Shown here: in pieces, positions 27,131 through 36,647 of the stretch | Layout of the letters: each line of letters begins with the position of its first letter | How positions within the stretch are numbered: the stretch's first letter is position 1 | Source: JAOUEA01 sp963810945 | Lineage (GTDB): Bacteria > Actinomycetota > UBA4738 > HRBIN12 | DNA: 64,000 nucleotides | Assembly: GCA_963810945.1 (NCBI GenBank) | Contig: CAWEPI010000004.1 | Location: 1,116,001 to 1,180,000 of the forward strand | Direction of reading: 5' to 3' | Made by a program: the position numbers and the translations under genes | Notes under the pieces: generated by a model | The model's database searches: none | The model's input: the letters and a program-made list of their open reading frames with translations, nothing else | Told to the model about the DNA's origin: nothing

Positions 27131-29161
27131 GGTGCCCCCAGTCGCCGGATGAACTCGGGCTCATCGATGACCTCGACGCCGAGCGATTCCGCCTTCGTCA
27201 GCTTCGTGCCGGGGTTCTCGCCGGCCACCACGAACGACGTCTTCTTCGAGACCCCCGAGGAGACGCGCGCCCCGACCGCCTCCGCTCGCTCGGTGGCCTC
27301 CTCCCGCGACATCGTCTCGAGTCCGCCGGTCAGCACGATGGAGAGTCCCTGGAGCGGTTGGGGCCTCTCCTCGGCGAGGACGCGCTCGTCGGCCATCCGC
27401 ACTCCGGCCGCGCGCAGCTTCTCGATCAGCGCCCGGTTCTCATCCTCGCCGAACCACTCGGCGACGGTCGCCGCGATCTCGGGCCCGATCTCCGGCACCG
27501 CGTCGATCTCGTCCTCGGAGGCCGCGGCGAGCGCGTCGATGGAGCCGAACGCGCGTGCGAGCACCTGGGCGACGTGTGATCCGACGTGGCGGATGTTCAG
27601 GCCCACGAGGAGGCGCCAGGTGGGCCGATCCTTCGACGCTTCCACCTGGGTGAGGACGTTGGCGATGGCCTTGTCCTTGAAGCCCGGGAGTTGCCCGAGC
27701 TTCTCCGCGTCGAGGGCGTAGATATCGGCGGGGTCCTCGATCAGCCCCGCCTCGAGGAGGCGCATCACGGTCATGTAGCCGAGATGCTCGATGTCCATGG
27801 CGCCCCGCCCCGCGAAGTGGAAGAGCCACTCGATGCCCTGGCTGGGGCAGCCCCGCTTGTTCGGGCACCGCCGATCCGCCTCGCCCTCCCGGCGCACGAG
27901 CGCCGTGCCGCACGAGGGGCACGCGGCGGGCATCTTCCACCTGCGCGCCCCCTTCTTCCGCTTGGAGAGCACCGGTCCGACGATCTCCGGGATCACATCG
28001 CCCGCCCGACGCACGATCACGGTGTCCTTGGGTCGGACGTCCTTGCGATGCACCTCGTCCTCGTTGTGGAGGGTCGCGTACGTGACGGTGACGCCGCCCA
28101 CGAACACCGGCTCGAGCACCGCGAACGGGGTGACCTTGCCGGTGCGCCCGGTGTGGACGTCGATGCGTTCCAGGATCGTGGTGCGCTCCTCCGGCGGGAA
28201 CTTGTACGCGATCGCCCAGCGGGGGGCGTGGCTCGTCGTCCCCAGCTCCCGCTGGAGGTCGGTCTGGTCGACCTTGATGACCGTTCCGTCGATCTCCCAG
28301 TCCACGCTGTGACGGTGGGCCTCCCAGTACGCGAGGAACCCCTTCACCTCCTCGAGCGATCCCCGCCCCTCGGTGGTCTCCGGCACCGGCAAGCCCGCGT
28401 CGGCGGCCCAGGCGAGGAACCCGAGGTGAGACGCGAACGACACGCCCTCCGCGGCACCGAACGAGTGCACCCACAGCCGGAGCGGCCGGGAGGCCGTGAC
28501 CTTCGGGATCCTTCTGACGGAGGGACCCTGCAGCCGCGTTGCGCGGGTTCGAGAAGGGCCGTTGGCCACCCGCCGTGAGCTGCTCGTTCAACCGTTCGAA
28601 CGCGGTGACCGGGAAGTAGATCTCGCCGCGGACCTCGATCATCGATGGTGGATCCGCGACCCGGAGCGTGCGCGGGATGCCCTGCACGGTCCGGACGTTC
28701 GCCGTGATGTCCTCTCCCACCCGACCGTCTCCCCGGGTGGCCGCCTGCACGAGCCGCCCGCGCTCGTAGGTGAGCGCGCAGGCGACGCCGTCGATCTTCA
28801 GCTCGCACGCGAACCGCGCCCCCTCCCCGCCGGCACGCAGGAGGCGCTCGTGCCAAGCGTCGAGCTCCTCGACGGAGAACGCGTTGTCGAGCGACAGCAT
28901 CGGCGCGCGGTGGGTGACGGGCGCGAACAGGGTCGCCGGCGCGCCCCCCACCGTCTGCGTCGGCGAGTCCGGGGTCTGCAGCTCCGGGAAGGCGTCCTCC
29001 AGCTCGCGGAGCTCGCGCATCAGGGCGTCGTACTCCGCGTCGGCCACCTCGGGGTCGTCGAGCATGTGGTAGCGGTAGCGGTGATGCTCGATCTCCGCCC
29101 GCAGCTCCTCGACGCGGAGCTTCGCCTCCGCCCGCTTGCGCTCCTGCGTCGCGGCGCTCAA
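27127..29161 (-). CDS. ligA: NAD-dependent DNA ligase, one frameshift
   Basis: About 677 residues. Ia domain, adenylation domain with the AMP lysine in CELKIDGVA, OB fold, Cys4 zinc finger (CPSC, CPNK, CPSQ pattern), helix-hairpin-helix repeats and a C-terminal BRCT domain. A GGG run at 28505-28507 (CCC on the coding strand) has one surplus base: SLRQKDP in the first frame continues as KVTASRPLRLW in the second. Essential ligase joining Okazaki fragments, so the break is almost surely an error. The start overlaps the UPF0280 stop by 4 nt. Confidence 0.95.
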
Positions 29162-29839
29162 CCCGCGATCTCCACGCCGCCGGCGACCCCGATCGTCTCT
29201 CCCACCACCACGACCCCGCCGATCACCCTGGGCACCTGCTCGAGGTAGCGCAGGGCCATCCCCATGCCGTCGGGCTTACCCAGGACCGCCTGGACCCCGG
29301 CCGCCGCGGCGTCGGCCATCATGCAGGACTCCGCGATCACGGCGAGCCCGTCGGGGCCCGAATGGCCCCGGCCGCGGCCGAGCGTCGTGGAGACGCCCAC
29401 CCCGCGGCTGTCCGGGCGTCAGGGCCACCGTGAGCGGCTCACCGCCGTGGCGCCGCACCGCCAGCTTCATGCGCTTCTTGGCCTTGATGAAGTAGTCGCC
29501 GTCGCAGGAGACGGTGAGCTCGGAGAGCTGCTCGGACAGGAACCGCCCCACCTGGTCGACCACCGCTCCGCGGAAGGTGAACATGGGCCCCACGCCCGCA
29601 CTGGTGGCGGCGACCACCATCTCGCGCACGATGTCGGGCGCGTCGGTGCCGATCTCGTCGAGCGGCCGTTTGGACTGTCGGAACGCCGGATAGCGCAGCG
29701 CGTAGGACTGCAGCTGCTCCCAGAAGCCGAGTCCCGCCGCGCGCGACTCCTCCGCGTAGTCCTCCGGCGCCGTGATGTGCAGCGTCAGCTCCTGGACCTG
29801 GATATCGAAGCTCTTGGCGCGACGGCGGAGCAGCTTCAC
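29158..29839 (-). CDS. UPF0280 family protein, one frameshift
   Basis: About 226 residues. GTG 29839 has GAGGAG 8 nt upstream. The N-terminal part contains TSAGVGPMFTFRGAVVDQVG and the C-terminal part RGVGVSTTLGRGRGHSG and ADAAAAGVQAVLGKP, the conserved blocks of UPF0280 proteins, which are related in fold to ApbE. Function is unknown. One surplus base in the GGG at 29414-29416 separates LTVAL from PDSRGVGV. Placed between mnmA and ligA in what looks like one operon. Confidence 0.75.
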
Positions 29840-29924
29840 CCGGTGGCTCCTCGCAGCTGGGGATGCCGATGATAGTGGAGCGATGTGACGCCGAGGCCGA
29901 GCGCCACGTCGCGTTCGGGCCGGG

Positions 29925-31004
29925 CTAGCGGAGGGCCTCCACGATGCGCGCGCCGCCCAGCAGCTCGTCGCCGCGGTAGACGACCACACTCTGGCCGGGC
30001 GCCACCGCACGTTGGGGGGTGCGGAACGCCACCCGCAGCCGGTCGGGGCCCAGCGCCTCCACGACGGCGGGCGTGTCCTCGCCCCGGTACCGGATCCGCA
30101 CGTCGGCCTCGAACGGCCCGTCGGCGGGCGCCGAGCCGGCCACCCAGGACACGCGATCGGCCACCAGCCCGGAGCGCGTGAGCAGCTCCTGGGGGCCCAC
30201 GATGACCCGGTTCGCGGGGGCGTCGACCTCGACGACGTAGGCGGGGGTGCCCGTGGCCACGCCGAGCCCGCGCCGCTGACCCACCGTGAACGCGAAGACG
30301 CCGTCGTGACCCGCGAGCACGGCCCCGTCGCGGTCCACGACCTCGCCGCCGGGGCGCACCAGCTCGGGCGCCTCCGAGCGCACGAACCGACCCGCGTCCC
30401 CGCTCGGCGCGAAACAGAGCTCCTGGCTGTCGGGCTTGGAGGCGACGGGCAGCCCGTACCGCTCCGCCAGCGTCCGCGTCTCGAGCTTGGCCAGGCCGCC
30501 CACCGGGAACCGCGCGCGCGCGAGCTGGCGCTGACCGAGCATGTGGAGCATGTAGGTCTGGTCCTTGGCCGGGTCCGCGCCCCGCATCAGGTGCCACCGC
30601 CCGTCCGCACCCGCGACGTTGCGGACGTAGTGACCGCTCGCGACGAGGTCCACACCGAGCTCGTCGGCGCGGCGCAGGAACGCACCGAACTTGATCTCGC
30701 CGTTGCATCGTGCGCACGGGTTCGGCGTGCGTCCCTGTGCGTGCTCGGCCACGAAGTCGTCCAGGACGCGCTCGCGGAACTCCGCGCTCAGATCGCAGAT
30801 CTCGAACGGGAACCCCCCGATGCGCGCCACGGCCTCGGCATCGCGACGGGCGCTGGGACCGCAGCAGCCGTGCTCCACACCCTCGAGGTGCACGAGGTTC
30901 ATGTGCGAGCCGACGACCTCGTACCCCTGCTCCAGCAGCAGGCACGCCGCGACGGACGAGTCGACCCCGCCCGACATCGCCACCAGCACCGACGGCCGCG
31001 TCAT
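29925..31004 (-). CDS. mnmA: tRNA-specific 2-thiouridylase
   Basis: 359 residues. P-loop SGGVDSS, nucleophile Cys in NPCARCN, KDQTYMLHML and the second catalytic Cys in SQELCFAP, then two C-terminal beta domains. Installs the 2-thio group at U34 of Lys, Glu and Gln tRNAs. ATG 31004 is preferred over the adjoining GTG 31007 because TAGCCT lies 6 nt upstream, fitting a leaderless start. Confidence 0.95.
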   Translation of the reverse strand: MTRPSVLVAMSGGVDSSVAACLLLEQGYEVVGSHMNLVHLEGVEHGCCGPSARRDAEAVARIGGFPFEICDLSAEFRERVLDDFVAEHAQGRTPNPCARCNGEIKFGAFLRRADELGVDLVASGHYVRNVAGADGRWHLMRGADPAKDQTYMLHMLGQRQLARARFPVGGLAKLETRTLAERYGLPVASKPDSQELCFAPSGDAGRFVRSEAPELVRPGGEVVDRDGAVLAGHDGVFAFTVGQRRGLGVATGTPAYVVEVDAPANRVIVGPQELLTRSGLVADRVSWVAGSAPADGPFEADVRIRYRGEDTPAVVEALGPDRLRVAFRTPQRAVAPGQSVVVYRGDELLGGARIVEALR

Positions 31005-31010
31005 CACCCG

Positions 31011-31016
31011 AGGCTA
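31011..31016 (-). promoter_or_regulatory. Probable -10 element (TAGCCT) of leaderless mnmA mRNA
   Basis: Six nt upstream of ATG 31004. The 80-bp gap to pabBC holds divergent promoters. Confidence 0.4.
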
Positions 31017-31082
31017 GCAGCCGGACGATCCCGTCCTCGCAGCTCAGGGCGCCTCCGTCCGCTCGGCGCATCCAGCCGCGCG

Positions 31083-31088
31083 TATCGT
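31083..31088 (+). promoter_or_regulatory. Probable -10 element (TATCGT) of leaderless pabBC mRNA
   Basis: Seven nt upstream of ATG 31096, no ribosome binding site. Confidence 0.4.
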
Positions 31089-31095
31089 TCCGGGC

Positions 31096-32873
31096 ATGCT
31101 CGATGCCCGCTTCGACGACCTCACCGGGGCCTCCGCCTCGTTCCGGCTCGTCGGGCCGGTGGGCGTGCTGGAGGCGACGCGGCCCGACGAGGTGCCCGGG
31201 ACGATCGCGGCGGCCGAGGCGGCGGCCGTGCGCGGACTCTGGGTGGCGGGCTTCCTCGCGTACGAGGCGGCGCCCGGGCTCGATCCCTCGCTCGTCGTGC
31301 GCAGCCGGGCGCCCGGCGACCCGTTCGCGCGGCTCCCCCTGGCGTGGTTCGCGATGTTCGAGCGGCGGGAGGAGACCGTCCTGCCGGAGCCTCAGCACGA
31401 TCCGGAGCCCTCGGTCGAAGGGGCGTGGCGTCCCTCCGTCGACCGGACGACCTACGATCGCGCGATCGGCCGCATCCGCGAGCACATCGCCGCCGGCGAG
31501 ACCTACCAGGTGAACCACACCCTGCGCCTGCGCTCGCGCGTGCAAGGCGATCCCCGCGGCCTCTATCGCGATCTCTGCTTCGCGCAACGCGGTGCCTACG
31601 CGGCCTACCTGGACCTGGGTCGCTACCGCGTCTGTTCGGCCTCGCCCGAGCTCTTCTTCCGCCTCGACGACGGCGTGCTCACCACGCGGCCCATGAAGGG
31701 GACGGCCCCGCGGGGACGGTGGCCCGCCGAGGACGCGGACGTCGCGGCGCACCTGCGCGGCTCCGTGAAGGACCGGGCCGAGAACGCGATGATCGTCGAC
31801 CTGCTCCGCAACGACATGGGTCGGATCGCGGAGCCGGGATCCGTGACGTGGAGCGACGTCTTCGACCTCGAGCGGTACGAGACCGTGTGGCAGCTCACCT
31901 CGACGGTCTCGGCCCGCAAGCGACCCTCCGCCGGGCTCGTGGACGTGTTCCGAGCCCTGTTCCCGTGCGGCTCGGTGACGGGGGCGCCGAAGGTGCGGAC
32001 GATGGAGCTGATCGCACGAGCTCGAAGAGGCGCCCCGCGGCGTCTACTGCGGCGCCGTCGGCTACCTGGCCCCGCCCGGCTCGGGCCTGCCGCGCGCGCG
32101 GTTCAACGTGCCGATCCGCACGGTCGTGATCGACACGGAGTCGGGCACCGCCGAGTACGGCGTGGGAGGAGGGATCACGTGGGATTCGCGCGCCGCGAAC
32201 GAGTACGACGAGGTCGTGGCGAAGGCCCGCGTCCTCACGGCACGCCGCCCGCGCTTCGAGCTCTTCGAGACGATCCACCACGACCCGGCCGAGGGGTTCC
32301 GTCACCTCGAACGCCATCTCGCCCGGCTGCGGGGCTCCGCCGGGTACTTCGGGTTCGCCTACGACGAGGCCGTCGTGGTGGACGCGTTGGAACGCGCGGC
32401 CGCTCGCGTGCCCGACCGAGCGGCGCGCGTGCGCCTGGTGCTCGATCGACGGGGGCGCGTCGAGACTGGTGCCGTGGCCGCCCCCCGCTATCCGGACGTC
32501 GTCCGCGTGGCCGTGGATACGGCACGAGCCGGTCGACCGCGCGGATCCCATGCTCTTCCACAAGACGACGCGCCGGCGTGTCTACGAGGACGCGAAGGCT
32601 CGCCACCCCGACGCCGACGACGTGATCCTCACCAACACGCGTGGCGAGATCACCGAGACCACGATCGCGAACGTCGTCGTGCGCCTCGACGGGCGGTGGT
32701 GGACGCCGCCCCTCGACGCGGGGCTCCTCGCGGGCATCGGGCGGGAGGTGGCGTTGGAGGAGGGCTGGGTGGCCGAGCGTCCGATCCGGATCGGGGAGCT
32801 CATCGAGGCCGAGGACGTCGGGCTCATCAGCGACAACAGGGGCCACAAGGGCGTCGAGCTGCTGGGCGCGTGA
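31096..32873 (+). CDS. pabB: Bifunctional aminodeoxychorismate synthase component I / aminodeoxychorismate lyase, two frameshifts
   Basis: About 591 residues. The first 350 or so are the chorismate-binding domain (AGETYQVNHTLRLRS, TRPMKGTAPRG, MIVDLLRNDMGRI, FPCGSVTGAPK), with a shortened N-terminal part compared with PabB or TrpE. The rest is a class IV aminotransferase-like PabC domain (FHKTTRRRVYEDAK with the PLP Lys, TNTRGEITETTIANV). Together they make 4-aminobenzoate for folate, needing a glutaminase (PabA) from elsewhere. Single surplus bases near 32017 and 32520-32526. Stops abut a convergent gene with no spacer. Confidence 0.9.
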
Positions 32874-33056
32874 TCAGTCGGCCTCCGGCGCCCCCGCGCG
32901 ATCGTCCGGGAAGGCAAAGGGACGCAACGACCGCTCATCCAGCGGACAGGCACAGAGCGGGCACCGAGGGGGCTCCTCGTACACGAGCACGCTTCGCTCG
33001 CAGTAGGGGCAGCCACCCTCGCGCATCGCGGGAGGCTCGGCGGTCTCGTTCGGCAT
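32874..33056 (-). CDS. Small zinc-ribbon protein
   Basis: 60 residues with CPYC and CPLC knuckles 15 residues apart, then an acidic tail. A rubredoxin-like or zinc-ribbon fold is likely; role unknown. Its stop is immediately adjacent to the pabBC stop on the other strand. Confidence 0.5.
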   Translation of the reverse strand: MPNETAEPPAMREGGCPYCERSVLVYEEPPRCPLCACPLDERSLRPFAFPDDRAGAPEAD

Positions 33057-33130
33057 ATGGGGTCGCGCTCGGGGGGAGCGGTCCCCTTTCCATCGGTCCG
33101 CCTCCGGATCACCTTGACCGCAGATGCTGC

Positions 33131-33153
33131 GAGGCCCCCGGAAGGGGGGCCTC
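33131..33153 (-). terminator. Strong GC-rich hairpin
   Basis: GAGGCCCCC / GGGGGCCTC arms (9 bp) around a short loop, 36 nt downstream of the 70-residue gene at 33189-33401. No T-run follows, as is usual in high-GC actinobacteria. Confidence 0.5.
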
Positions 33154-33188
33154 GGTACGGGGCACGCGGTTCGGGCGAGGAGCGGCGC

Positions 33189-33401
33189 TTACGCCGCCTC
33201 CTTCTTGCTCCGACGCTTCCCGCGCGGGACGTAGGCGTGGACGGGTTCGTGCTGCCAGCAGTAGTTCCACTTGTTGTATCGGGAGAGCTTGGTCTCGCAA
33301 CCTGGCTCCGCGCAGACGCGTCCGGCGCTGTACTGCTTGTTCGGCCGCGGGAGCGGACGGACGCTCTTGCCCCTGTACCGGTCCTCTGCCACGTTACTCA
33401 C
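33189..33401 (-). CDS. Small basic Cys-containing protein, conserved-hypothetical type
   Basis: 70 residues. AGRVCAEPGCETKLSRYN and YCWQHE contain three Cys and a His that could hold one zinc (C-x4-C ... C-x2-H). The C-terminus is rich in Lys/Arg (GKRRSKKE). GTG 33401 has GGAAGG just upstream. It has its own terminator-like hairpin. Function unknown; the pattern looks like a small zinc-binding, perhaps nucleic-acid-binding, protein. Confidence 0.6.
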   Translation of the reverse strand: MSNVAEDRYRGKSVRPLPRPNKQYSAGRVCAEPGCETKLSRYNKWNYCWQHEPVHAYVPRGKRRSKKEAA

Positions 33402-33532
33402 ATCCTTCCGCGGACCCCGATTCGGACGACGAAGGCGGGCGGGATCCTCGCACGTACTTCGAACGACCCCCGGGGCCGGTTCATTCCCCGTCGGGGTGCA
33501 TGGCTTTTCCGTCTGCGGGAACGGAGGGCGCG

Positions 33533-34315
33533 TTACGCCCGGGGGGGCTCACCGAAGCGTGGAGACCGCTTCTCGAGGAACGCTCGCATCCCCTCGCGCT
33601 GATCCGCGCTGCCGAACAGGGCCAGGAAGAGCTCCCGCTCGCGCCGGATGCCCTCCGGACCGGGCGCGATCACCGCCGCGGCGATGGACGCCTTGACGGC
33701 CGCGAGCGCCGCGCGGGGCCCCCGCGCGAACGCGCGCGCCGCGCTGACGGCCGCGTCGAGGACGTCGTCGGGAGGGACCACGTCGGCGCTGAGGCCGAGC
33801 TCCGCGGCCTCGGTCGATCCGATCTGGCGTCCGGTGAGGATCAGCTCGCGGGCGCGGCCCGGACCGACGAGCCGGGCGAGCCGCTGGGTACCGCCGGCGC
33901 CGGGGATCACGCCGAGCCCGATCTCCGGCTGCCCGAGCGTGGCATCCTCGGCGAGGTATCGCAGGTCGGCGGCCAGCGCGAGCTCCATGCCGCCGCCCAA
34001 GGCGTAGCCGTTCACGGCGGCGATCGAGACCTTCGGGAGCGCCTCCAGGAGATCGCAGGCCGCGCCCAGCGCGTCGACGCTCGGGCGGACCTCGTCCGGG
34101 CCCCACTCCGCCATCGCCTTGACGTCCGCGCCGGCCGCGAAGATCCTCCTGCCGCCCCACAGGACGAGCGCTCCGACGTCCTCGCGCCCACCGGCCTCGC
34201 CGATCGCCTCCTGCAGTTCGAGCCCCATCTGCAGGTCGATCGCGTTGGCGGGGGGCCGGTCCAGACGCACGACACCGACGCCGTCGGAGACCTCCAGCCG
34301 CGCGAACCCGCTCAC
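33533..34315 (-). CDS. Enoyl-CoA hydratase/isomerase family protein
   Basis: 260 residues of crotonase fold. The oxyanion-hole segments FAAGADVKAM and NGYALGGGMELALAADLRY are present, and the catalytic glutamates fit GQPEIGLGVIPGAGGTQRL. Hydrates 2-enoyl-CoA in fatty acid beta-oxidation. GTG 34315 has no Shine-Dalgarno; TAGCAT lies 6 nt upstream. It follows the NmrA-like gene by 9 nt on the same strand. Confidence 0.88.
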   Translation of the reverse strand: MSGFARLEVSDGVGVVRLDRPPANAIDLQMGLELQEAIGEAGGREDVGALVLWGGRRIFAAGADVKAMAEWGPDEVRPSVDALGAACDLLEALPKVSIAAVNGYALGGGMELALAADLRYLAEDATLGQPEIGLGVIPGAGGTQRLARLVGPGRARELILTGRQIGSTEAAELGLSADVVPPDDVLDAAVSAARAFARGPRAALAAVKASIAAAVIAPGPEGIRRERELFLALFGSADQREGMRAFLEKRSPRFGEPPRA

Positions 34316-34321
34316 GCGGCG

Positions 34322-34327
34322 ATGCTA
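34322..34327 (-). promoter_or_regulatory. Probable -10 element (TAGCAT) of leaderless enoyl-CoA hydratase mRNA
   Basis: Six nt upstream of GTG 34315; overlaps the end of the NmrA-like gene. Confidence 0.4.
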
Positions 34328-35212
34328 CCGGGCGGGAGGAGGGACCGTCGGCACCCTGGCGAGGATCCGACGGAGCCCTTCGGCGAGCGGGGTGCGCTCG
34401 ACGCCGAACGCCGCGGCGGCGTCGGCGGCGTCTGCGCGCTCGGGCCGGAGCAGGTGCGCGACGGCCGCCGGCGCGAGCGTGACCCCCAGGAGCGTCTCGA
34501 GCTCGGCGCCCGCGTCGGGACCCAGCGTGCGCGCGGGGGCCGGCGTGCCATCCGCCAGGAGCCCGGCGAGTGCCTGCGGGGTGAGCGCCTCGGGCCCCTC
34601 GAGCGCCCAGGTTCCCTCGAGCTCTCCCTCGCGGGAGTCGGCTGCGCTCAAGACGGTCGCCAGATCCTCCGCGAGGAGCGGGGCGACCGGGTCCGCGCCC
34701 CCGACCGCGATCGGGGGCATCGACAGCGCACCCTGCACCACGGCCGCGAACCAGAGGCCCCCCAGCCCGTACACGTGCGTGGCGCGCACGACGGCGTACT
34801 CGAGGCCGCTGGTGGCGACGACCTCCTCGGCGAGGCCCTTCGCCCGGAGGAACCGATCGGAGGCATCCGGGGAGGCCCCCGGCACCGAGACGAGGATGAT
34901 CCGCCGCACCCCGGCCTCCCTCGCCGCCGCCACGGCACGCAGCGCGGAACCGTGGTTGGCGTCCATCAGGGCGTCGAGGTCCGGCTGGTGGGGGCCGCCG
35001 ACGAGATGGAAGAGGGTGAACACCCCACCCAGCACCTCGGCGAGCGCGTCGGCATCGTCGAGCCGCCCGAGAGCGACCTTCGCGCCCAGGGCGCGCAGCG
35101 GCTCGGCGGCCTCGACGCGCCGCACGCACACGCGCACCTCGTCCTCACGCACGAGCCGTCGCACGAGGGCGTGGCCGACCACGCCCGAGCCCCCCGTCAC
35201 CATCACCGTCAT
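34325..35212 (-). CDS. NAD(P)-binding NmrA/atypical SDR family protein
   Basis: 295 residues. N-terminal Rossmann motif VTGGSGVVGHALVRRL, then GRLDDADAL and a YGLGG segment in place of the classical YxxxK, as in atypical SDRs such as NmrA-like or NDUFA9-like quinone-binding proteins. Substrate unknown. Leaderless start is likely (TAGCCT 6 nt before ATG 35212). Confidence 0.78.
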   Translation of the reverse strand: MTVMVTGGSGVVGHALVRRLVREDEVRVCVRRVEAAEPLRALGAKVALGRLDDADALAEVLGGVFTLFHLVGGPHQPDLDALMDANHGSALRAVAAAREAGVRRIILVSVPGASPDASDRFLRAKGLAEEVVATSGLEYAVVRATHVYGLGGLWFAAVVQGALSMPPIAVGGADPVAPLLAEDLATVLSAADSREGELEGTWALEGPEALTPQALAGLLADGTPAPARTLGPDAGAELETLLGVTLAPAAVAHLLRPERADAADAAAAFGVERTPLAEGLRRILARVPTVPPPAR

Positions 35213-35218
35213 GCAGGG

Positions 35219-35224
35219 AGGCTA
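35219..35224 (-). promoter_or_regulatory. Probable -10 element (TAGCCT) of leaderless NmrA-like mRNA
   Basis: Six nt upstream of ATG 35212, no ribosome binding site. Confidence 0.4.
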
Positions 35225-35276
35225 CCGAGCGCTGCGCCTGCTCGATCGCGCGGTCCCCGGTTGGCGCGACTTGGGG

Positions 35277-35300
35277 CAGGTGCAAGGGCAATTGCACCTG
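35277..35300. promoter_or_regulatory. 24-bp perfect inverted repeat, candidate Zur/Fur-family operator upstream of zur
   Basis: Arms CAGGTGCAA and TTGCACCTG (9 bp each) around GGGCAA, followed by a further TGCAAG. It ends 11 bp before the TATGAT -10 element of the Fur-family gene, covering the -35 region, so autoregulation is likely. TTGCA-type half-sites recur upstream of znuA. Confidence 0.6.
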
Positions 35301-35311
35301 CAAGTCCCTGC

Positions 35312-35317
35312 TATGAT
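35312..35317 (+). promoter_or_regulatory. -10 element (TATGAT) of leaderless zur mRNA
   Basis: Near-consensus hexamer ending 6 nt before ATG 35324; transcription would start at or next to the ATG. Confidence 0.5.
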
Positions 35318-35323
35318 GCGGCG

Positions 35324-35765
35324 ATGGAGCGGTCCGGCCACGATTTCAGCGGCGTGATGGAGCTCTTGCGCTCCCGCGGGCTGCGGATGACGCCGCAGCG
35401 GCGCGCGATCGTCTCGGAGGTGATGCGCACCCAGGGCCACATCTCCCCGACCCAGATCGCGCGCAAGGTCCAGGGGGAGATGCCCGGGCGTGAACGCCTC
35501 GACCGTCTATCGGACGCTGGCCACGCTCGAGGACATCGGCGTGCTCTCGCACTCGCACCTCGAGACCGGCGCCGAGTATCACCGTACCGAGGAGGCCGAG
35601 CACGTCCACCTCACCTGCGGGAACTGCGGGCGCGACGACGCGTTGTCCCTGAAGGAGGCCCACGCGCTGCAGGAGCTGATCCACCGCCATCACGGGTTCG
35701 TGGCCGACCTCACGCACTTCGCGATCACCGGCCGGTGCGAGGACTGCGCAGCCTCGGCCGGTTAG
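35324..35765 (+). CDS. zur: Fur-family metal regulator, probably Zur, one frameshift
   Basis: About 146 residues. Winged-helix part (LRMTPQRRAIVSEV, VNASTVYRTLATLEDIG) and dimerisation part with EHVHLTCGNCG and CEDC, the two CxxC pairs of the structural zinc site. One surplus G in the run at 35486-35488 separates EMPG from VNASTVYRT. The gene faces the metal importer znuACB, and its stop overlaps the repaired znuB stop. Fur, Zur or Mur specificity is inferred from the neighbours. Confidence 0.85.
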
Positions 35766-36647
35766 TCGATCTCGATGAGTGCGCCCGCCTCGGCGTGCGA
35801 GTCCACCGACGCCGAGCGCCTGGAGCCGGCGGCGGCCGAGGAGCGCCGTTCCCGCGTACACGAGTACGAAGACGCCCGCGAGGATCAGCACGATGTCCGC
35901 CCCGGGCGGGGTATCCACGTAGAACGATACGTACATGCCCAGCGCCCCAGAGACCGCGCCGATCAGCGTGGAGATCACGAGCATCCGGGCGAAGGAATCC
36001 GTGAGGAGCCGGGCGATCACCGCGGGCACCACGATCGTGGCGGCGATCAAGGTGACCCCCAGGATCTGCATCGTGGCGACCACCGTCGCCGCGATGATGA
36101 TCGCGAACAGGGCGTCCGCGGCCCGAGAGCTCACGCCGTAGGCGTCGGCGGCCTCGGGGTCGAAGGTCGCGAACAGCAGCTGACGGTACCGCAGCAGGAT
36201 CAACGCGAGGGTGACGAGCCCCACCCCCGCGAGCACCCATAGCTGTTGCGCGGTGACCCCGAGGATGTTGCCGAACAACGCGGCCTCGAGGTTCACCGTG
36301 AACGAGTGCACCGAGGTGATGAGCACGACGCCCACCGCGAACGAAGCCGTGGTGACCACGCCGATGGCGGCATCGGCGCCGACCTTGCGGCGGCGCGCAA
36401 CCCCGTTGATCAGCAGCGCGGAGAGCACACCCCACGCCCCCGCGCCCAGGTAGAAGTTCCAGCTGAGCACGTACGCCACGGCCGCCCCGCCGAAGATCGC
36501 GTGCGAGAGACCGTGGCCGATGTACGACATCTTCCGCAGCACGACGTACACGCCCACGAGCCCGCAGAGCGCGCCCCCGAGCACCCCCGCGAGCAGACCC
36601 GCGCGGAAGAAGCCGTAGTGCATGATCGGGTCGGTGAGCCAGCTCAT
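35762..36647 (-). CDS. znuB: Zinc/manganese ABC transporter permease, one frameshift near the C-terminus
   Basis: About 294 residues, ABC-3 family (ZnuB/MntB) with 7-8 membrane helices: HGFFRAGLLAGVLGG-like start, SYIGHGLSHAIFGG, the VSSRAADALFAI loop that contacts the ATPase, and the VTLIAATIVVPAVIARLLT helix. After RRRLQALGV one surplus base near 35805 changes frame; the other frame ends EAGALIEID and a stop at 35762, giving normal family length. Without repair the frame would run antisense through zur. ATG overlaps the znuC stop (ATGA). Confidence 0.88.

Noticed and set aside
27127..29161. ligA, glyA, atpG and others as pseudogenes or programmed frameshifts
   Set aside because: All catalytic motifs are intact on both sides of each break, the genes are essential, and the errors share one direction (+1) without a common slippery site or stimulatory structure.
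32108..36004. A 1298-codon open frame on the plus strand across several genes, and many similar long frames opposite real genes (for example 29-1951, 2473-4698, 7803-10526, 38618-41734)
   Set aside because: They run antisense to, or out of frame with, clearly conserved proteins and are rich in Arg, Pro and Gly from GC-biased codons. They show no family motifs.
35346..36647. ZnuB with a 150-residue C-terminal extension
   Set aside because: The extra part is antisense to zur. A one-base correction gives a stop at 35762 and normal family length.
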